Of a DNA stretch of 21,103 nucleotides, positions 20,521 to 21,103 are shown in pieces; the stretch's first letter is position 1, and each line of letters starts with the position of its first letter. This DNA comes from Phallusia fumigata. Taxonomy: Eukaryota; Chordata; Ascidiacea; Phlebobranchia; Ascidiidae. Location: positions 2,037-23,139 of the forward strand of contig QXVZ01020693.1 of NCBI GenBank assembly GCA_008931825.1, given 5' to 3'. The notes beneath the pieces are model-generated. The model made no database searches. It was given only the letters and a program-made list of their open reading frames with translations, and had not been told where the DNA came from. The position numbers were made by a program, and so were the translations under genes.

Positions 20521-21103
20521 GTAGGCGACTTTACGCATGACTGCGCACAACTAAAGCGTGACGGTGAAAGTTTTTTTTGTGCTGTGACGTAATTAAAGTT
20601 CGGAGGTCAAAATGTTCTCAAAACAGCAATGAAGTGTAAACAAGACTCGTTTGCATCTATTATTACCGTTGCTTCAAACAATTTACATTCTTCAATTACA
20701 ACTGGCTGCAAAGGCGGGTCGTTATTATCTGAATGTTTTAATTTTTGCTACTACGACCAGACGTTTTAATACAGCTTTTTGATGCTACCAAATCCCAAAA
20801 AATTGGTTTTGTTTGAAAAAAGACTTGATTTTTTGGACTAATTTTGCTGGAATAAGGTGAACGATTTCGCAAATCAGAAAAGCCTTTTCTGCCTAGAATG
20901 AAGATTGACAATTGACATCCATCAATCTCGTACTGTCGATGGACAACGTTATTTATTGACCGCTTCTGTGAAGTTTAACCCAGCGAAGAAGCGTTTAAGC
21001 ACAAGTATTGACGAGTGGCCAGTGATCCCAATTAATCCCGCTACCTCAGCGGTAAAAGCCGCCACATAGTTTGGTCACGGATTCAGCTCTTTGAAATTCA
21101 AGA
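20521..21103. other. Intron or intergenic, no firm feature
   Basis: It is AT-rich sequence with a good acceptor-like TTTTCTGCCTAG ending near 20897. All three frames after that site hit early stops, so it is not used in a simple coding model. The open stretch from about 20903 to 21069 is described with the candidate exon at 20451. Confidence 0.4.

Overview
The window looks like compact, AT-rich invertebrate chordate DNA, most likely a tunicate such as Ciona. The reasons are short introns with GTAAGT/AG borders, a Frizzled-type gene, many small degenerate non-autonomous transposons, and no bacterial-style operons or ribosome binding sites. The species call is an inference. All well-supported genes were rebuilt exon by exon from splice borders and reading phase; no single ORF covers any of them.

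Layout. (1) 240-2632, plus strand: the 3' part of a gene for a proline-rich then cysteine-rich, probably secreted protein. All of its internal introns are in phase 1, so each cysteine module sits on its own exon. (2) 2923-3166: three perfect CRE palindromes (TGACGTCA) and then a TATA box. (3) 3522-3671: a 49-codon ORF for a possible single-pass membrane micropeptide. (4) 3990-5103: a complete four-exon gene for a secreted protein made only of a Frizzled cysteine-rich domain (CRD). (5) 5104-9449: mostly non-coding, with a long-armed hairpin element and dispersed repeats. (6) 9450-12394: the 5' part of a true Frizzled receptor gene (signal peptide, CRD, linker, TM1). Its four CRD exons match gene 4 in splice phase. 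(7) 12614-14559: a perfect 973-bp duplication joined at a single N, probably an assembly artefact. (8) 14560-21103: gene-poor, with two degenerate hAT-like elements and two weak candidate exons.

The main story is a tandem pair: a full Frizzled and, upstream, a paralogue that stops right after the CRD. It keeps all ten CRD cysteines and an open frame. If expressed it would be a secreted Wnt-binding protein, like an sFRP but without the netrin-like domain. The rest of the Frizzled receptor (TM2-TM7) was not found in the 8.7 kb downstream. Either the next intron is very long or the assembly is broken here.
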